From NCBI GenBank assembly GCA_037957365.1, contig JARHVA010001473.1, forward strand, positions 2,844,001 to 2,908,000: a stretch of 64,000 nucleotides of DNA, in the 5' to 3' direction. Positions within the stretch are counted from its first letter, which is position 1. Every line of letters starts with the position of its first letter. Below, one piece after another: positions 23,783 to 35,090 of this stretch. The notes under the pieces were generated by a model. It worked only from the letters and a program-made list of their open reading frames with translations, did no database searches and had not been told where the DNA came from. The translations under genes and the position numbers were made by a program. Origin of the DNA: Torreya grandis (taxonomy: Eukaryota; Streptophyta; Pinopsida; Cupressales; Taxaceae).

Positions 23783-26083
23783 TATTGACGCAGTGGATTT
23801 CACCTTGGACAGGAGGCCAAGCTCCTACCTTCCACATGCAACAATGGAAACTCGCCTCTCGCCTGTGGGACCGACGAAGCTGGGGGGAGAGTCTCTAGAT
23901 AAGGGCTAGCTCCATTTGATGTATCCTTTAGGTCCTGGACTTCCTACTACTAAAAAATAAATGAAAAAAAAGGGGGGGTTGAAAAGGGAGAAGGATGCTA
24001 AAAACATAACCTAAACCTAAACTAAAAAGGTGATACACCAAAAAAGTTGACCCACTCAGCCCGAACATACACTTTTCACCAAGAAGAAGCTGTCATACAC
24101 TACATCTGATGTGGGAAACTCTTGTATATCAGTGAGTTCATGGGTCCGTAGAGATACAGGGAGGAAGAACTATCAAAGGTGTTCAGAGACACACTTTGGC
24201 AGCCTATTCACATGTGCCTATATTCCTACTGTAGACACTTCTAGCAGACCTACAAAAGAAGAAACTTCACAATGCACTAGACATGCTGGAATCATTCTGT
24301 GAAAAGCATAAAATAAAATGACTTAACACAAAAGAAAAACATAGACATATGCATGAGTGCAAGTTCAAATGGAGGTAAAAATTGCTAAGTCTTGATTCAA
24401 GGTAAAAATTGGCAGAGTCCTGCCTTACAAACCCAGAGATTTTTTGGCAGAGCTTTGCCTTATGGGCTAAGAGATGGATCCTCTCTCAAATGAGAAATTT
24501 ACAATATATAGAAAAAGGAGAAGAAGTAAAGGTGCCACTTTCAAAAAAAGTCTTTGGTGCTCTTTGACAAGTTGGCCCATGTGCATTTGAGAGCATCGGG
24601 AAGAGGAAGTCACTGTTGTTGATGTCATTCTTCTAGAAGAGACCTATTAAAACCATGATGTGTAATCATTGGTCTTGACTTTGGTGTTCAACATTAATGT
24701 GAACACATGGGCCCTACCCCCTTTTTGTTTGTGCTATTTGATGACCACTTGGTAAGCGTTGCTCCAATTGTAGGAATAAATCCCTGAGCTGACACCTCTT
24801 CTTTGCCACCTGGGCCATTTTGTCTATTTTTTCACTTTATCTCTTCCTAGCTTTGTCTCTTTGTAGCTCCTTCAGCCCTCGAGGCTATCCTTTTTGGCAA
24901 GTCACTGAGTTCCTTGGGATCTTCTTTAAGCTTTTCAAAATCAACGGCTATTTCGCTGCCTTAAAATTGATGTCTGCGCACCCGTCACTATTTGAAAACC
25001 AACGACTAGTTCATCGTGCTTGATTTTGACGTCTTCAAGCCTGTCACCCCTTGGAATTCCTTCGGCTTCTTGCTTTCCTTTCCTTCAGCTTCTTGTTGCT
25101 TCCCTTTCCTTTGGACTTCTTGTTTTGGACCCTCCCGAAGGGAAGGTGACCCTTCGGCTTTGGAGAAGTGTCCTTCATTTTGACCGAGAGTCCCCTGCAA
25201 GGGCACCTGCCCTTCGAGGTCCTTCAGCTCCTTTGGTCCTAAAATTCTTCAGAGCTTTCCCGCAGACTTTTTCCCACAGACTTTTTTCGTGGACTTTTTC
25301 CCCACAGATAAAAATCCACAAGAATTGTCTCTACCACTTTGCTTTACCCTTTTGAAATTCCTTTGGGTCTTTTCCCACGGTCACTTTTTCCACAGAATTT
25401 CACCTAGGCACTTTTCTCGTGGCTATTTTTATTCCAAATTTATTTGGACTTTTTGTCTAAAGGAATTCCTTTAGACAAAAAGTTTGAAGAAATCATGTCT
25501 TGCCTTAATCTTTTTACGCAGGGTTTTTGTTCGCAACCCGTCTGAAGGAATTCCTTCAGACAAAAAGTCTAAAGAAATCATGCCTTTGTCTTTTCCTTTG
25601 ACTGCCTTCCAAAAGTGCCCTTCGATAAATCTACTTCAGTACTGTCTCTGACCAAATGCCCTTCAGAAGGGCACTTGTCCTTCGGGAGACTCTCTTGAAC
25701 TTTTTTGATTGAACCGTCCCTTTGAAACAACCCATTGAGCTGAACGTTGAACGAAGGTATTGAACCGACTATTGAACTGAGCCATTGAAACAAGCCATTG
25801 AGTAAGCCATTAAACTAGGCACTTGAACCAAACCGACTAAACCAGAATCTTGAACCAAGCACTTGTCCATTTTGTACCTAAGTGTTGGGAACCCATTTAT
25901 TCTCTGCAAAGTCCATAAAAAACATACCTGTAGAGTCCATAAAAACACCTGCAGAGTTCGTAGAAATGCCTGCAGAGTCTGTAGAAATTTCCAGACTTGT
26001 GTAAAATCAAAATTGGACTGGTTCAGAATAGCAGGGGAAAAAAGGGGGACCGATTTTGGCCTACAGGACCAAAATGGTCAACA
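23783..26083. repeat. Element B, right LTR (2301 bp)
   Basis: It is a full-length match to 19372-21677. Its first bases are TATTGACG (TG to TA) and it ends GGTCAACA followed by the TSD TTACC (26084-26088). Confidence 0.9.
25448..25483. repeat. Perfect 36-nt palindrome in the right LTR of B
   Basis: Both halves are exactly complementary, centred on GGAATTCC at 25465/25466. A second perfect palindrome of 22 nt (GTCTGAAGGAATTCCTTCAGAC in two halves) is at 25540-25561, so two strong foldbacks lie 57 nt apart. Confidence 0.9.
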
Positions 26084-26088
26084 TTACC

Positions 26089-26113
26089 AATTCTTGCATT
26101 CTATATGACTACA
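26089..26113 (-). repeat. Element C, 3' LTR, terminal 25 bp
   Basis: It matches 32276-32300 (…TATATGACTACA) and completes the LTR split by B. On the minus strand this is the LTR start, TGTAGTC. Confidence 0.8.
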
Positions 26114-26125
26114 TTTCCCCCCCTT
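26114..26125 (-). promoter_or_regulatory. Element C polypurine tract (minus strand)
   Basis: The plus strand reads TTTCCCCCCCTT, so the minus strand reads AAGGGGGGGAAA directly before the LTR start TGTAGTC. This is the expected position for priming of plus-strand DNA synthesis and fixes the orientation of C. Confidence 0.75.
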
Positions 26126-28880
26126 ATTCTAGTGATGCATCAAAATGAAATACTAAGATAAAATAAAAATAGAAAGCATACCTAAACTTACCTACAAGGG
26201 TGAAGCTCATGAAGCTATTGTGATGTTGGGTGTGCAGAGAGAAAGCATGCTATGAAGTGTAAATCTGTAAGAGAAAATAAAGATTAGATAAGTTCTTACT
26301 AGATATGCTACATCTAAAATAAGAATGTACAAAGTTGGGTAAGAGAGAGAGGAAGAGAAAGGAATGAATACACCTCACTGAGTATGTGAACTAATATAAA
26401 ACCTATTTTGATGTTGAGTAATGCTGGGTAATGCTAAGTGATGTTTGATGTGTTATAAACCAAAAGTGATATTGCAAACAGAGCTGAGTACTCAATTCCA
26501 TAGAAGTGGCTCAAGAATGTAAAGGCTATCCATTTAGCTCCATTGTCACCCACTAAGTGAAACTAGGTGATAGTGCATGTGTTGATTGATGTTGGACTAT
26601 GTGTCCAATCCCTATGGATAGGTGGCTCAAGAATACAAATGCTAGCTAGACCTTTAGCTCCATCATTTCCCCATGAAGTGAAGCTATGAATTTATACTGG
26701 TATGGATGTATGTCGTATGGGATGGATCCTAAATCCCATGAATTTATTGTGATCTGGCAATGATGGCATGGATAGCCGACTATATGCTAAAAACTAGGCC
26801 ACTCTTGGCCACTTCAAAAGATAGAGATTAGGCTTGTATGAAAGCCACTCTAAAATTGGTGCATTAGGCTTATATAAAAACCACTCCAAAATGTGAAAGT
26901 TAAGCTTGTATAAAATCCACTCTGAAATGATGCCAACCACCTATAGATAGAATAAGGCACACAATTGCTGAGAATGCCTAGGTAATACTAAACTCAAAAA
27001 TAAAATAAAATAAAATAAAATAAATGTGTCATGTACATTATCCCCAATCATTGGTGTCTAAAACATAGATTCTGATCTAGAAGTTATACCAACTAGCGTA
27101 TCTAAAACTGGAAGTGAGAGCCATCATGCCACACATAATGCCCCTAAATCTGGATTCTCTGATCAAAAGTGTACTAAGAACTACTAATTTTAAACTAGTC
27201 TGACTGTGCAAAACTATAGCTGAACCTACTTTTCTACCTGCTTCTAGAAAGTCTAGTTTTTCTATTATTTAGATAGGAGCACCGAAAATGGATAATAGTC
27301 ACATTAGCACTTTAGTCCAATCTTGGTGTTGTTATCCTAGGCCAAATCCAGTAACTATTTTAACATTTTTACTATATATCTGGTCTATTCTGAGTGGTTT
27401 GATGTCTGGTTACTATTTTGGGTATTTTGAATGTTGTTTTTTTGATCGTTAGGAGCTCTAATCTTTGTGACAAAGTCCCTATTTATTGCCCCCTATTTTG
27501 AGGGTAGGAATGAAGACCCTATAATGACTACCCTCAGAAGAAAAATACCTACAATTGTGTTATGATGCAAAGATACATGATATAACAATGATAATCAATA
27601 AGATATCTCAATATATAGCATGGTTTGTATTGAGAGATTATTATATCAATAGGGGTATGCCTAGATATATATAATAATGTAATAACATATATAATATACT
27701 GAACTGGAACTGGAAGTCTAGTTAGCTGTTAGTTGTTAGTTATTAGTTGTCAAGGAGGGATGGAGCATGATGCCCATCATGGCATCCAAGAAAGCAAGAT
27801 AATTCAAGATGTGGATCATGGCATTGAAAATAATGAGAATTAAATAAGCAATTTAACACACAAAGCAAGAAGCATACAAAAATGGCCAAGGGGCCAAGAA
27901 AATAAGGGACATGGGCACATGTCACTCAAATTGGAAAACAAGCATACAATGCATGTTCAAATGCCACATACACATATAATTGGAAAAAGCAAGGGTTGGC
28001 ATGAGGACCACAATCACATAAAAGAGTACAGACAAAGGACATTGGAAAATGTCCTAAGGCACACACATGAATGGAAGCAAAAGACATTGGCAAAAGTCCT
28101 AAAGCACATACAAGAGACAAAATAGGAACTGAGAAATGTAATCACAAAGCAAGAAAGGAAATCATGTAAATACTGGAAATACAATCGCATCTAACTAATC
28201 AAATCAAGAAGTGAAAGTATGCAAGACATGTTAGTATAAGACTAGGTATATGCTAAGAAATACACAAGTGCTATATACTAGTGAGTGTTGATAGAGAAAT
28301 CGATATAAGCTATCAATTAATATAAATCAATATGATAATTAGAGTGTGTGATGTAGGAATGACATAACTTGGATTGGTGTAGTCATGAAGAAGATGCCCC
28401 TAGTAGGCATGTATATTCATGTATGTCTTGATGTAGAAGTAGGACATCCCCGCAATGGGTAGAGTGAAGTAATCAAAGAGTTGGATGCCAGTATGCACAC
28501 TCAAAGGAAATCAGGTGAAGCATGGTAATGTAGATAAATTGACAAATAATAGCATGAAATATCAAATGTAAGTCTAGCATAGCAGTAGAAATGTAAAGCA
28601 TGGATAATGCATATAATCGAAAGTTTTTGGTGTTTTGACATATTTGAATGTTTTTGGAAATTTTGAAATTTTGAGCATTTTTAGAATTTTGAAATGTTAT
28701 GAGCTATGTATAATTAATCACATGAAGATTATGTACAAGAATTTGAAAAGAAGCTATATACAAGTAAGTTAGAAAGGGATGATACTAATCGATGAGTCTC
28801 ATGGGAGACTCCCTATCATGGTGTCCTATATCAAACAAATGAATCATGCATGATTGTGAAGAACAAAGGAATGGCTATGA
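26126..28880 (-). other. Element C internal region, non-coding part
   Basis: This is where pol would be expected, but I find no protease, RT, RNase H or integrase motif on either strand. It holds small repeats: a diverged pair around 26505 and 26620 (GTGGCTCAAGAAT), three ~43-bp units at about 26830-26940 (AGGCTTGTATGAAAGCCACTC-like), an AAAAT microsatellite at about 27003-27024, and two ~56-bp units at about 28030-28130 (GACATTGG…GTCCTAA). Confidence 0.55.
26830..26940. repeat. Three ~43-bp tandem units
   Basis: TTAGGCTTGTATGAAAGCC, TTAGGCTTATATAAAAACC and TTAAGCTTGTATAAAATCC head three consecutive units, each followed by ACTCYRAAAT. Confidence 0.75.
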
Positions 28881-29399
28881 ATATGAATCTAAATATTCGG
28901 ATTCATTATTGATATCTTGGAAATCATAATACCCTGTATTGTTCTACTCATCATTATCATCTTGATTTTGAACCAATGGAATGCTCGTGTTGACTTTTAT
29001 CGTATCTGGATATTTTATTTTGATAAATTGTGTTTGTGAATGATTTGCCTTAGGATGTTCAATAAATTCCAAACCTTGGTGACAAACATTATCAATTTCT
29101 AGAATAGGAGTAGTGTTGCCTTGAGCATGCTTGCCTAAACCTTGACCTTGATAATCAAACTGTTATAGACATTGTTGACCAACCCATACTGCTTTGAAAG
29201 TTGAGCCTCTTTTAGGAGAGATAATTTTCATCTTTTTCATGCTTTACTTGTGCTTGTGGTACTATTTATTGATCTAATTTTACTTTGTGGTCCTTTTGTT
29301 GTTCTGAGTTATGCTTTGATAACCACTTTTATACTGTTTCTGAATTTGACCCTTTGTGAATGTGTTCCTGTGTCACCATGGATTGCTTGACTGATTTAC

Positions 29400-30037
29400 C
29401 TTGTATGGGGTTAGCATTATCAATTATCTATTGTATATGTTTATTCAATGCCAAACATGAGTTTATGTGATGCCCATGCATTCTATGATATGCACAATAA
29501 TATTTGGATTTCCTCACTAGATGTAGAGGAGGTGGTTTTTTCCCTTAGTACCTCACTTGAACTCTTATTTGATCTTTGATTGCTTTTTGAATCACTAGTT
29601 ATAGAGTTACTTTGTTGTGATTTATTATTTTGATATGTAACATTGCTTGCAAACATGTGACTCGGTGAAGGTGCATATACATGATTGACACTAGGGTGCC
29701 TTTGAGGCTTTTGTATTAAAATTTGATTTTTCAATGTTGTGATCTTTTCATGTAATAATTGATTATGCATTTATAAATCTAAAATTATCTTATTCATGCT
29801 GGTGATTTGATCCCTTACAGTCAAACAAGTGTAAACCCTAGTTGCTTTCGATTGAACATATAAGCACATATGTTGAAGATGTTTTGAAGAGGCTATAAGA
29901 TGAATGTATGCATTATGAATAATAGTATATGCTACCTCACCTTTTGGAGGGGTGATAGCATGGAATTGGTTAGAGGGAAAGTAGTTATCACCCTCTTGGG
30001 GGAGAGGAGGAGAAGGAAGATACTCAAAAGTAGCCAA
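29400..30037 (-). pseudogene. Element C gag remnant with zinc knuckle
   Basis: On the minus strand an ORF runs from the ATG at 30037 to a single in-frame TAA (29771-29773), and continues in the same frame to about 29510. A one-base shift near 29500-29520 then leads into a zinc knuckle of pattern C-x2-H-x4-H-x4-C (CAYHRMHGHHINSC, 29455-29496). The C-x2-H variant followed by a helical ALNKHIQ-like segment is typical of Tat/Ogre-like Ty3/gypsy gag proteins, which coat element RNA in cytoplasmic particles. Upstream residues are Ser/Gln/Asn-rich. The gene is dead as read: one stop and one frameshift. Confidence 0.6.
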
Positions 30038-30117
30038 AGAGTTAGATACATCTAGGTAGAAAACATGTATATGAGATGAAATTCATGTAATTTGTATAGT
30101 AATAGGATTATAACGAA

Positions 30118-30440
30118 CATTACACATGAGAGATGGAAAACAAGGGATAAAGAGCATGGAACTTTGCACTAATGCATAAAGAATTTTGACTTGTGCTATG
30201 ATATTTTTAATATGTTTAGCATGATAAACTTGAAAATTTTGCCATATGAGAGATAGAAAGCAAGGGATAGAGAGCATGAAAATGTGCATGAATACATAAT
30301 TTTTTTGACATCTAATATGACATTTCTAATGTGTTTAGCAAAATGGAGTTGGGAATTATTCCACGTGAGTGAGAGAGAGAGAGTATGCAAAAGGAATATT
30401 GAAATCTTGTACATTTTTAGCAATAAATTTTGTAATATCA
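30118..30440 (-). repeat. Three ~118-bp tandem repeats in the C leader/gag region
   Basis: Blocks with GAGAGATGGAAAACAAGGGATAAAG, GAGAGATAGAAAGCAAGGGATAG and a shorter GTGAGAGAGAGAGAG version recur near 30128, 30247 and 30367. Each is followed by CATG, AATTTTGAC-like and TTAGCA blocks. The minus-strand ORFs over them are Leu/Phe-rich and not convincing. Confidence 0.65.
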
Positions 30441-30644
30441 TCCCTTATTATAAAAATTAAGTATGAAATGCAAATAATGAACCTTTTTACTAACATATGG
30501 TATACTTCATCATTCACGTACATGATAAGACCAAGTATGGTCTCCTTGTTATTTGCAAGAAATGTAAGAAAAAATTGTAAATAAGTGAGATCCATTTTTG
30601 CAATTTGATTGTAGATGTAAGGTGATACCTCAAGAAGCAATGGG

Positions 30645-31030
30645 ACTTAGTATATGCAACTAGGGTTTGAAAGATAATTATTTTGAAAATTACTATAAAA
30701 TTTTGAGATTTAAAGTGAATTTTTGAGTTAAATATGCAAATAAAAAATTAGAAATTTATTAAAATTTTTGTGATTTAATGGGACCTAGTATATGAAACTA
30801 GAGTTTTAAAAAATAATTATTTTTAAAAATTACTATTGAATTTTGAAATTTGAAGTGTATTTCTAATTTTAATATGCTAGTAAAAAATCAAAAAATTATA
30901 AAAAAAAATACTAGAAAAATATCAAGACCTAGTATGGGCAACTAGGGTTTGAAAGAAAATTATTTTAAAATTAATATGAATTTAAAAATTTAATGCTAAT
31001 TTTTTATTTTATTATGCAGGTAAAAAATTA
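30645..31030 (-). repeat. Three ~137-150-bp tandem repeats in the C 5' leader
   Basis: GACCTAGTATATGCAACTAGGGTTTGAAA-like starts occur near 30645, 30780 and 30928, each followed by ATAATTATTTT-like and AAAATTAC-like blocks and an A-rich end. They lie just inside the 5' LTR of C in its own orientation. Confidence 0.7.
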
Positions 31031-31116
31031 TAAAAATATAGAAAAAATCAATAGGAAATTTACCCTAGGGTTTCTAGGGTTTTTATGTGCAAATGAAGTA
31101 AGTTGTGTTCACCAAA

Positions 31117-32300
31117 TGATTTTAAAAATATTAGAGTCCTATTTCTAATTTAGTTAAAGGGTATGAGTAGTAAAATTAGTAAATAAACATGCAATAATTA
31201 AACTACTGACTTGTGTAAATTAGATTGCAATTTTGTCCTTTCTAAAATAGTAATAAGAGATAGAAAAGAAGACTTAGCTGGAAACTGATTGATCTAAATG
31301 AGACAGAGGCTCAAATTTACTGTGCAAGATTGGGACACTGTTGCAAACTAAAATCTGACCTTTGTTTTATAATTGGATAGGAGCGCTAGAATTGGATAGG
31401 AGTGGTACTGGCGCTGTAGTCCTCTGCTACTATTGTCCTAAAGATTTGAGCTTTCTAGGTTTTGTTCGCTATGTCTGTGTGACCTTGTCTATGAATTTTT
31501 GGTAGTTATAAGTTTGTAGAGATCCTTATAGAGCATATTTTATCTTCAAAACCTATACTCCATTATGCTTTTATTAAATTCAAGAAAGAGGGGGGGGGGG
31601 GATTCGTGTGTGTAAGATTCACTAAATGTAGATCCACACCCCTTGTGTGGGCATGCTGCCTATATACCAATAATTCAAAGAGGGATCAAGCCATATGTAG
31701 TTCTCTCACTTGATGTGCTTTGTGAAATTGTGTGTATGAAGATGAATAATGCTAAACTAGATGTGCTTGAGGTGGCTAGGGACTAGTGTAAGGATTTGAA
31801 TAATTTTGTAAGTATATTAGCTGGCTGTATGTAGAGGATAGGGAAGATTACTAGAGTAGTCTTTCTTATATTCTTTCTTGCTTAGTGATAATTTCCAACC
31901 CTTTCCAAATGATCTTTGAATGGACTTTTATAGGAATTTATTGGTCAAGGGTTCAATGTGCTTGCATTAAGCTGACAAGGAGAAGGATGGAGAATTAGAA
32001 GAAAATGACCATTGGGGATGTAAATAGATTTAGATAGGAGTATCGAAAGTGGATAGGAGTGGCACCAGTGCTATAGTTCAAGTGTGGCGCTATTGTCCTA
32101 AGTAGATGAGACATGAGGGGATTGATTTATCTTAGAAAGAGTAGTCTAAGTGAGCTGGGACCAAGTTTGGAATGCTACAGATGGCTGGGAATCAATGAAA
32201 ATAATCCTAAAAGGGTTAGGAGAGCAAGAAAGAGGGACCTAAGGGTTGGATGTCATTAGCCATGCTCATGTTACCAATTTTTGAATTTTATATGACTACA
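31117..32300 (-). repeat. Element C, 5' LTR (uninterrupted, 1184 bp)
   Basis: This copy shows the state before B inserted. It matches 18222-19371 and 26089-26113 in order. A G-run of about 10 lies near 31592. On the minus strand it ends AAAATCA, followed by TTTGGTGAACAC. Confidence 0.8.
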
Positions 32301-33149
32301 AATCTCATCTTGCATAAATAAAAGATATTTTTATTCATGGTTTGCCAAGAGACACCCATAAGGGATAGGAAATAAACATTGGCAGTGCCCAGAATGTAAT
32401 CATCGTCATAGCTACAATAAAACAACAAGTTGATAAAGAAACACAATAGAGTCTTTGTAGAGCCTCATGGTATTCCAAAACACTGCACAATAAAACACTA
32501 GATAGATTTGGTTCCATTATATCTGAATAAAACAACCCTTTATATTGTAGATTAACTTGGGAGTATTATGGAGTCTATTGAAAATACAAGAGCTCACTAT
32601 GGGAGTTTGATAATCCTCACACCCAAGAAGGATGGGTCTTGGTGCCTTTCCATAAAATATTACCCACTCAACAAAATCATAGTGAATAATTGGTATTAAT
32701 TGCCACACATTGATGACCAATTGAAATAGTTCCAAGGTGTACAATACTTCACCAAGATCAAATTGAAGTCGCGTAAGCACAAAATTCTAGTACATCCTAA
32801 ATATGTATGGAATAAATATTTCAAGACATGGGAAGGAGTGTATGAATTTTTGGCTATGCCTTTTAGCTTTACAAATTTGCAAGAAAAATTCATGCACTTG
32901 ATGGAAAATCTATATAGGCCCTTGCTTGACTTCTTCATCACTATCTACTTGGATTACATCCTCATCTTTAGCAAGTCTTGGAGATAACATATGGAACACA
33001 TCTCATATGTCCTAGATACTTTGCATCAACACACATTACAAGCCAACTTGGAAAATTATACATTTGGAGATGCGTAGATGTAGTACCTAGCATAAATACT
33101 AAACTGTACAGGGATTCATGTAGATCCAAAAAATATCAAAGTGATCTGG
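32301..33149 (+). pseudogene. Element D, middle fragment: reverse transcriptase remnant
   Basis: It reads in plus-strand frames as the pre-RT and RT core of a Ty3/gypsy pol: a VFVEPHGIP-like segment (about 32450), IDLVP (about 32490), TPKKDGSW (about 32620), MPFSFTN (about 32858), then YLDYILIFSKSW (32946-32981). The catalytic YLDD motif has become YLDY, and several stops are present. It continues the protease fragment that ends at 18221 and stops at 33149, where element A enters. Confidence 0.8.
33145..33149 (+). repeat. Target duplication of element A, left (TCTGG)
   Basis: The right counterpart is TTTGG at 38800-38804, one C/T difference. The D reading frame ends with codon TGG here and resumes in phase at 38805, which supports this boundary. 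Confidence 0.7.
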
Positions 33150-33494
33150 TGTCAGGAATCCGTGCCTTACCCTTCTCTTTGCAGTATTAGTGTAATAATT
33201 GCTATGGACGCATATACTTTGTAAGTCGTCCCTTAGAGCATATTTGAATTATCCCACATACAAGGGAAGTAGTAGTTATTAGAATAGAGTTAGTATATAA
33301 GTAAATGTTGATGGCCAATGAAGGCATCCATGAATTTATTGTATTGAGCTTGCTCAAAGGAGGTTGCCCCCTCAAAGTGGCCTACGATCAATATAAGCTT
33401 TCTATGTTTATGTTATTCGTAAGAGTTATTTTATTTTCGCATATTTCGATTAAATCTATTATAGGAAGTAATTTACTGTAGAAGGTTCTTCTCA
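33150..33494 (+). repeat. Element A, 5' LTR (345 bp)
   Basis: It starts TGTCAGGAA and ends CTTCTCA. A TATATAAG box lies at 33294-33301, the likely RNA polymerase II core promoter. It is identical in length to the 3' LTR. Confidence 0.95.
33294..33301 (+). promoter_or_regulatory. TATA box in the 5' LTR of A
   Basis: TATATAAG lies about 145 bp into the LTR and is conserved at the same place in the 3' LTR (38599-38606). Transcription would start about 30 bases downstream. Confidence 0.55.
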
Positions 33495-33496
33495 TT

Positions 33497-33514
33497 TGGT
33501 ATCAGAGCACTTTC
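33497..33514 (+). promoter_or_regulatory. Element A primer-binding site (initiator Met tRNA)
   Basis: TGGTATCAGAGC begins two bases after the LTR end. It is the standard plant initiator-Met primer site, complementary to the tRNA 3' end. Confidence 0.9.
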
Positions 33515-34019
33515 TTGGCTTTGTGGGTAGATTTGGAGCAATGTTTTTTGAAGCAGGGCTTTTTAGGAGCTACGCCATTTCTGGAAAGAATTTTTTTTCA
33601 TTGCAGGTTCCATCATTTTGGATTGGGTAAATACCCATCCGCTTAACTGTGGGAAGTGTTTGGGCATAAGCCCTAAAACTCATTGTGAGGAGTACCACAG
33701 GAACCCTGAAGTAGCTGGCCCATTGAGAGGACCTGCCAGTGAAAAGGAACGACCCCATCCTGATTGACTAGTTCCCACCCATGAGGTAAACCAAAAGCTA
33801 TTGTTAAGGGGTAAACCCGTGGCCATAAATTTTTGGAGAGCAGTACTCGATCATACAGCTTTGGTGGCCAGAGAGACTTTTAAAAAATCCTTTAGGTAGC
33901 CAAACAAACTTGGGGTCCATATCCAACTTATTAGGTTCAGAGAGCAAACAACAACGTATCCAAAGTTGAGGATATTTCCAACCACACAGTTGTAGACAAT
34001 CCATTTCTGAAGCAACACT

Positions 34020-34107
34020 AAAAAAAATAACAGCAAAAAAAAACAAAACAGAGCCTCCAAAAAAAATAGAGCCTCCAAAAAAAAAATAGAGCCTCCAAAA
34101 AAAAGGA
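34020..34107 (+). repeat. A-rich leader repeats upstream of gag in A
   Basis: AGAGCCTCC followed by a run of 8 to 10 A occurs three times in a row (from about 34051). It lies in the untranslated leader, directly before the gag ATG at 34131. Confidence 0.85.
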
Positions 34108-34130
34108 TCCACATCTATTAACAACTGGTT

Positions 34131-35080
34131 ATGGTCACCACTCGTGCAGGCACAAAAATCATGGAGGAAGAAATTGCCACATTGAAATCTCAAGTTACAG
34201 AGTTAATCGATATGATGAATGGCTTGAATCAACAGAATAACATCTTGCTCAACAGAGTGTAGAAGGAGGAGTCTTCTTCAGAGCATCGCTCCTTTGCTTC
34301 CAACCTCTCACATGGAGCTAAGCTAGACTTTCCACATTTCAATGGTGCAGATCTTACAGGATGGATTTATCGAGCTGAATAATTCTTCAACCTCCACAAT
34401 ACTTATTCTGCAAACAAAGTCCCAATTTCTTCCTTTCATCTGGAACAAGAAACACTTCAGTGGTACTGTTGGTATCTCAAGTCAAATGATAAACTTGATT
34501 GGTCAAATTTTGCATCCTTAATTCTGGGCAGGTTTGGTCCCTCAGCATTCGAGGATTTCATAGGAGCTCTCACCAAACTCCATCAAACAAGTACTATTTG
34601 TGAATATCAGATTGAATTTGAAAAATTCGCTAATCACACTGAAGGGTTGTCAGATGACTTCTTCAAAATTTTCTTTGTTAGTGGCCTCAGAGAGCCGATT
34701 CGCTCAGAGGTAAAAATGTTTCGACCTGAAAATATGATAGACACTTTGGGTCTAGCTAAGTTAGCATAAGATAAACTCTCCACACAGTGTCGACTTCCCA
34801 CCTTTTCACCAGCAAAGAACACAATGAATCAACGGACAACCATAAGCACACCAATCAAGCACCTGACTGAGGCAGAGATGTGGGCTCACAAAGAAAATGG
34901 ATTATGTTACAACTGTGATGACAAATGGGTTAGGGGTTGTAGGTGCATCCAACAAAAACTTTACTTGTTAGATGTGGAGTCACCACTAGAGTAGGATAGT
35001 GAGCCTGATATTCTAGAATTTCAAGATGCTCAAGAAGAACTTGACACTAAAGAGGACCCAGCGGTTCAAGAGACTCACCC
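34131..35080 (+). pseudogene. Element A gag (capsid/nucleocapsid), broken
   Basis: The ATG at 34131 opens a frame with a short coiled-coil-like start (EEEIATLKSQVTELIDMMN). It has in-frame stops at 34260 (TAG), 34380 (TAA), 34767 (TAA) and 34992 (TAG). The capsid-like region includes LGRFGP and LREPIRSEV (about 34530-34710). A nucleocapsid knuckle at 34905-34946 reads CYNCDDKWVRGCRC. The expected His is a Cys, so zinc binding may have been impaired even before the stops. Gag would form the particle that packages element RNA. Confidence 0.85.
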
Positions 35081-35090
35081 TGAGATCTCA

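Larger units (their letters stand above)
19372..26083. mobile_element. Element B: complete non-autonomous LTR retrotransposon, 6.7 kb
   Basis: It has 2306-bp and 2301-bp LTRs around only 2105 bp of internal DNA, a perfect 5-bp TSD (TTACC) and TG..CA ends (TG changed to TA at 23783). No RT, integrase or protease was found. On the plus strand the left LTR is followed by TGGTGACTCC, like the Arg-tRNA primer sites of Tat/Ogre elements. On the minus strand the right LTR is followed by TGGCACACCCAGTGGGACC, also primer-site-like. The longest open stretches are on the minus strand, which favours that orientation, but no purine tract settles it. It inserted in the LTR of element C. Confidence 0.85.
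18222..32300 (-). mobile_element. Element C: minus-strand LTR retrotransposon with gag but no pol, split by element B
   Basis: Two ~1.18-kb direct repeats (18222-19371 plus 26089-26113, and 31117-32300) bound it. On the minus strand the LTR starts TGTAGTC and the 3' LTR is preceded by the purine run AAGGGGGGGAAA (complement of 26114-26125). The 5' LTR is followed by TTTGGTGAACAC, a possible but unidentified primer site. The internal part (26114-31116) has a minus-strand gag remnant and no protease, RT or integrase, so it resembles non-autonomous gag-only (TR-GAG) elements. Its flanks do not show a clean 5-bp TSD (AAGAT against AATCT), consistent with age. Confidence 0.7.

Noticed and set aside
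18217..32305. A target-site duplication for element C
   Set aside because: Flanking pentamers AAGAT and AATCT match at only three of five positions, so I do not claim a TSD.
33804..34193. 129-residue minus-strand ORF
   Set aside because: It overlaps the leader and gag start of element A on the opposite strand; a shadow of real element sequence.
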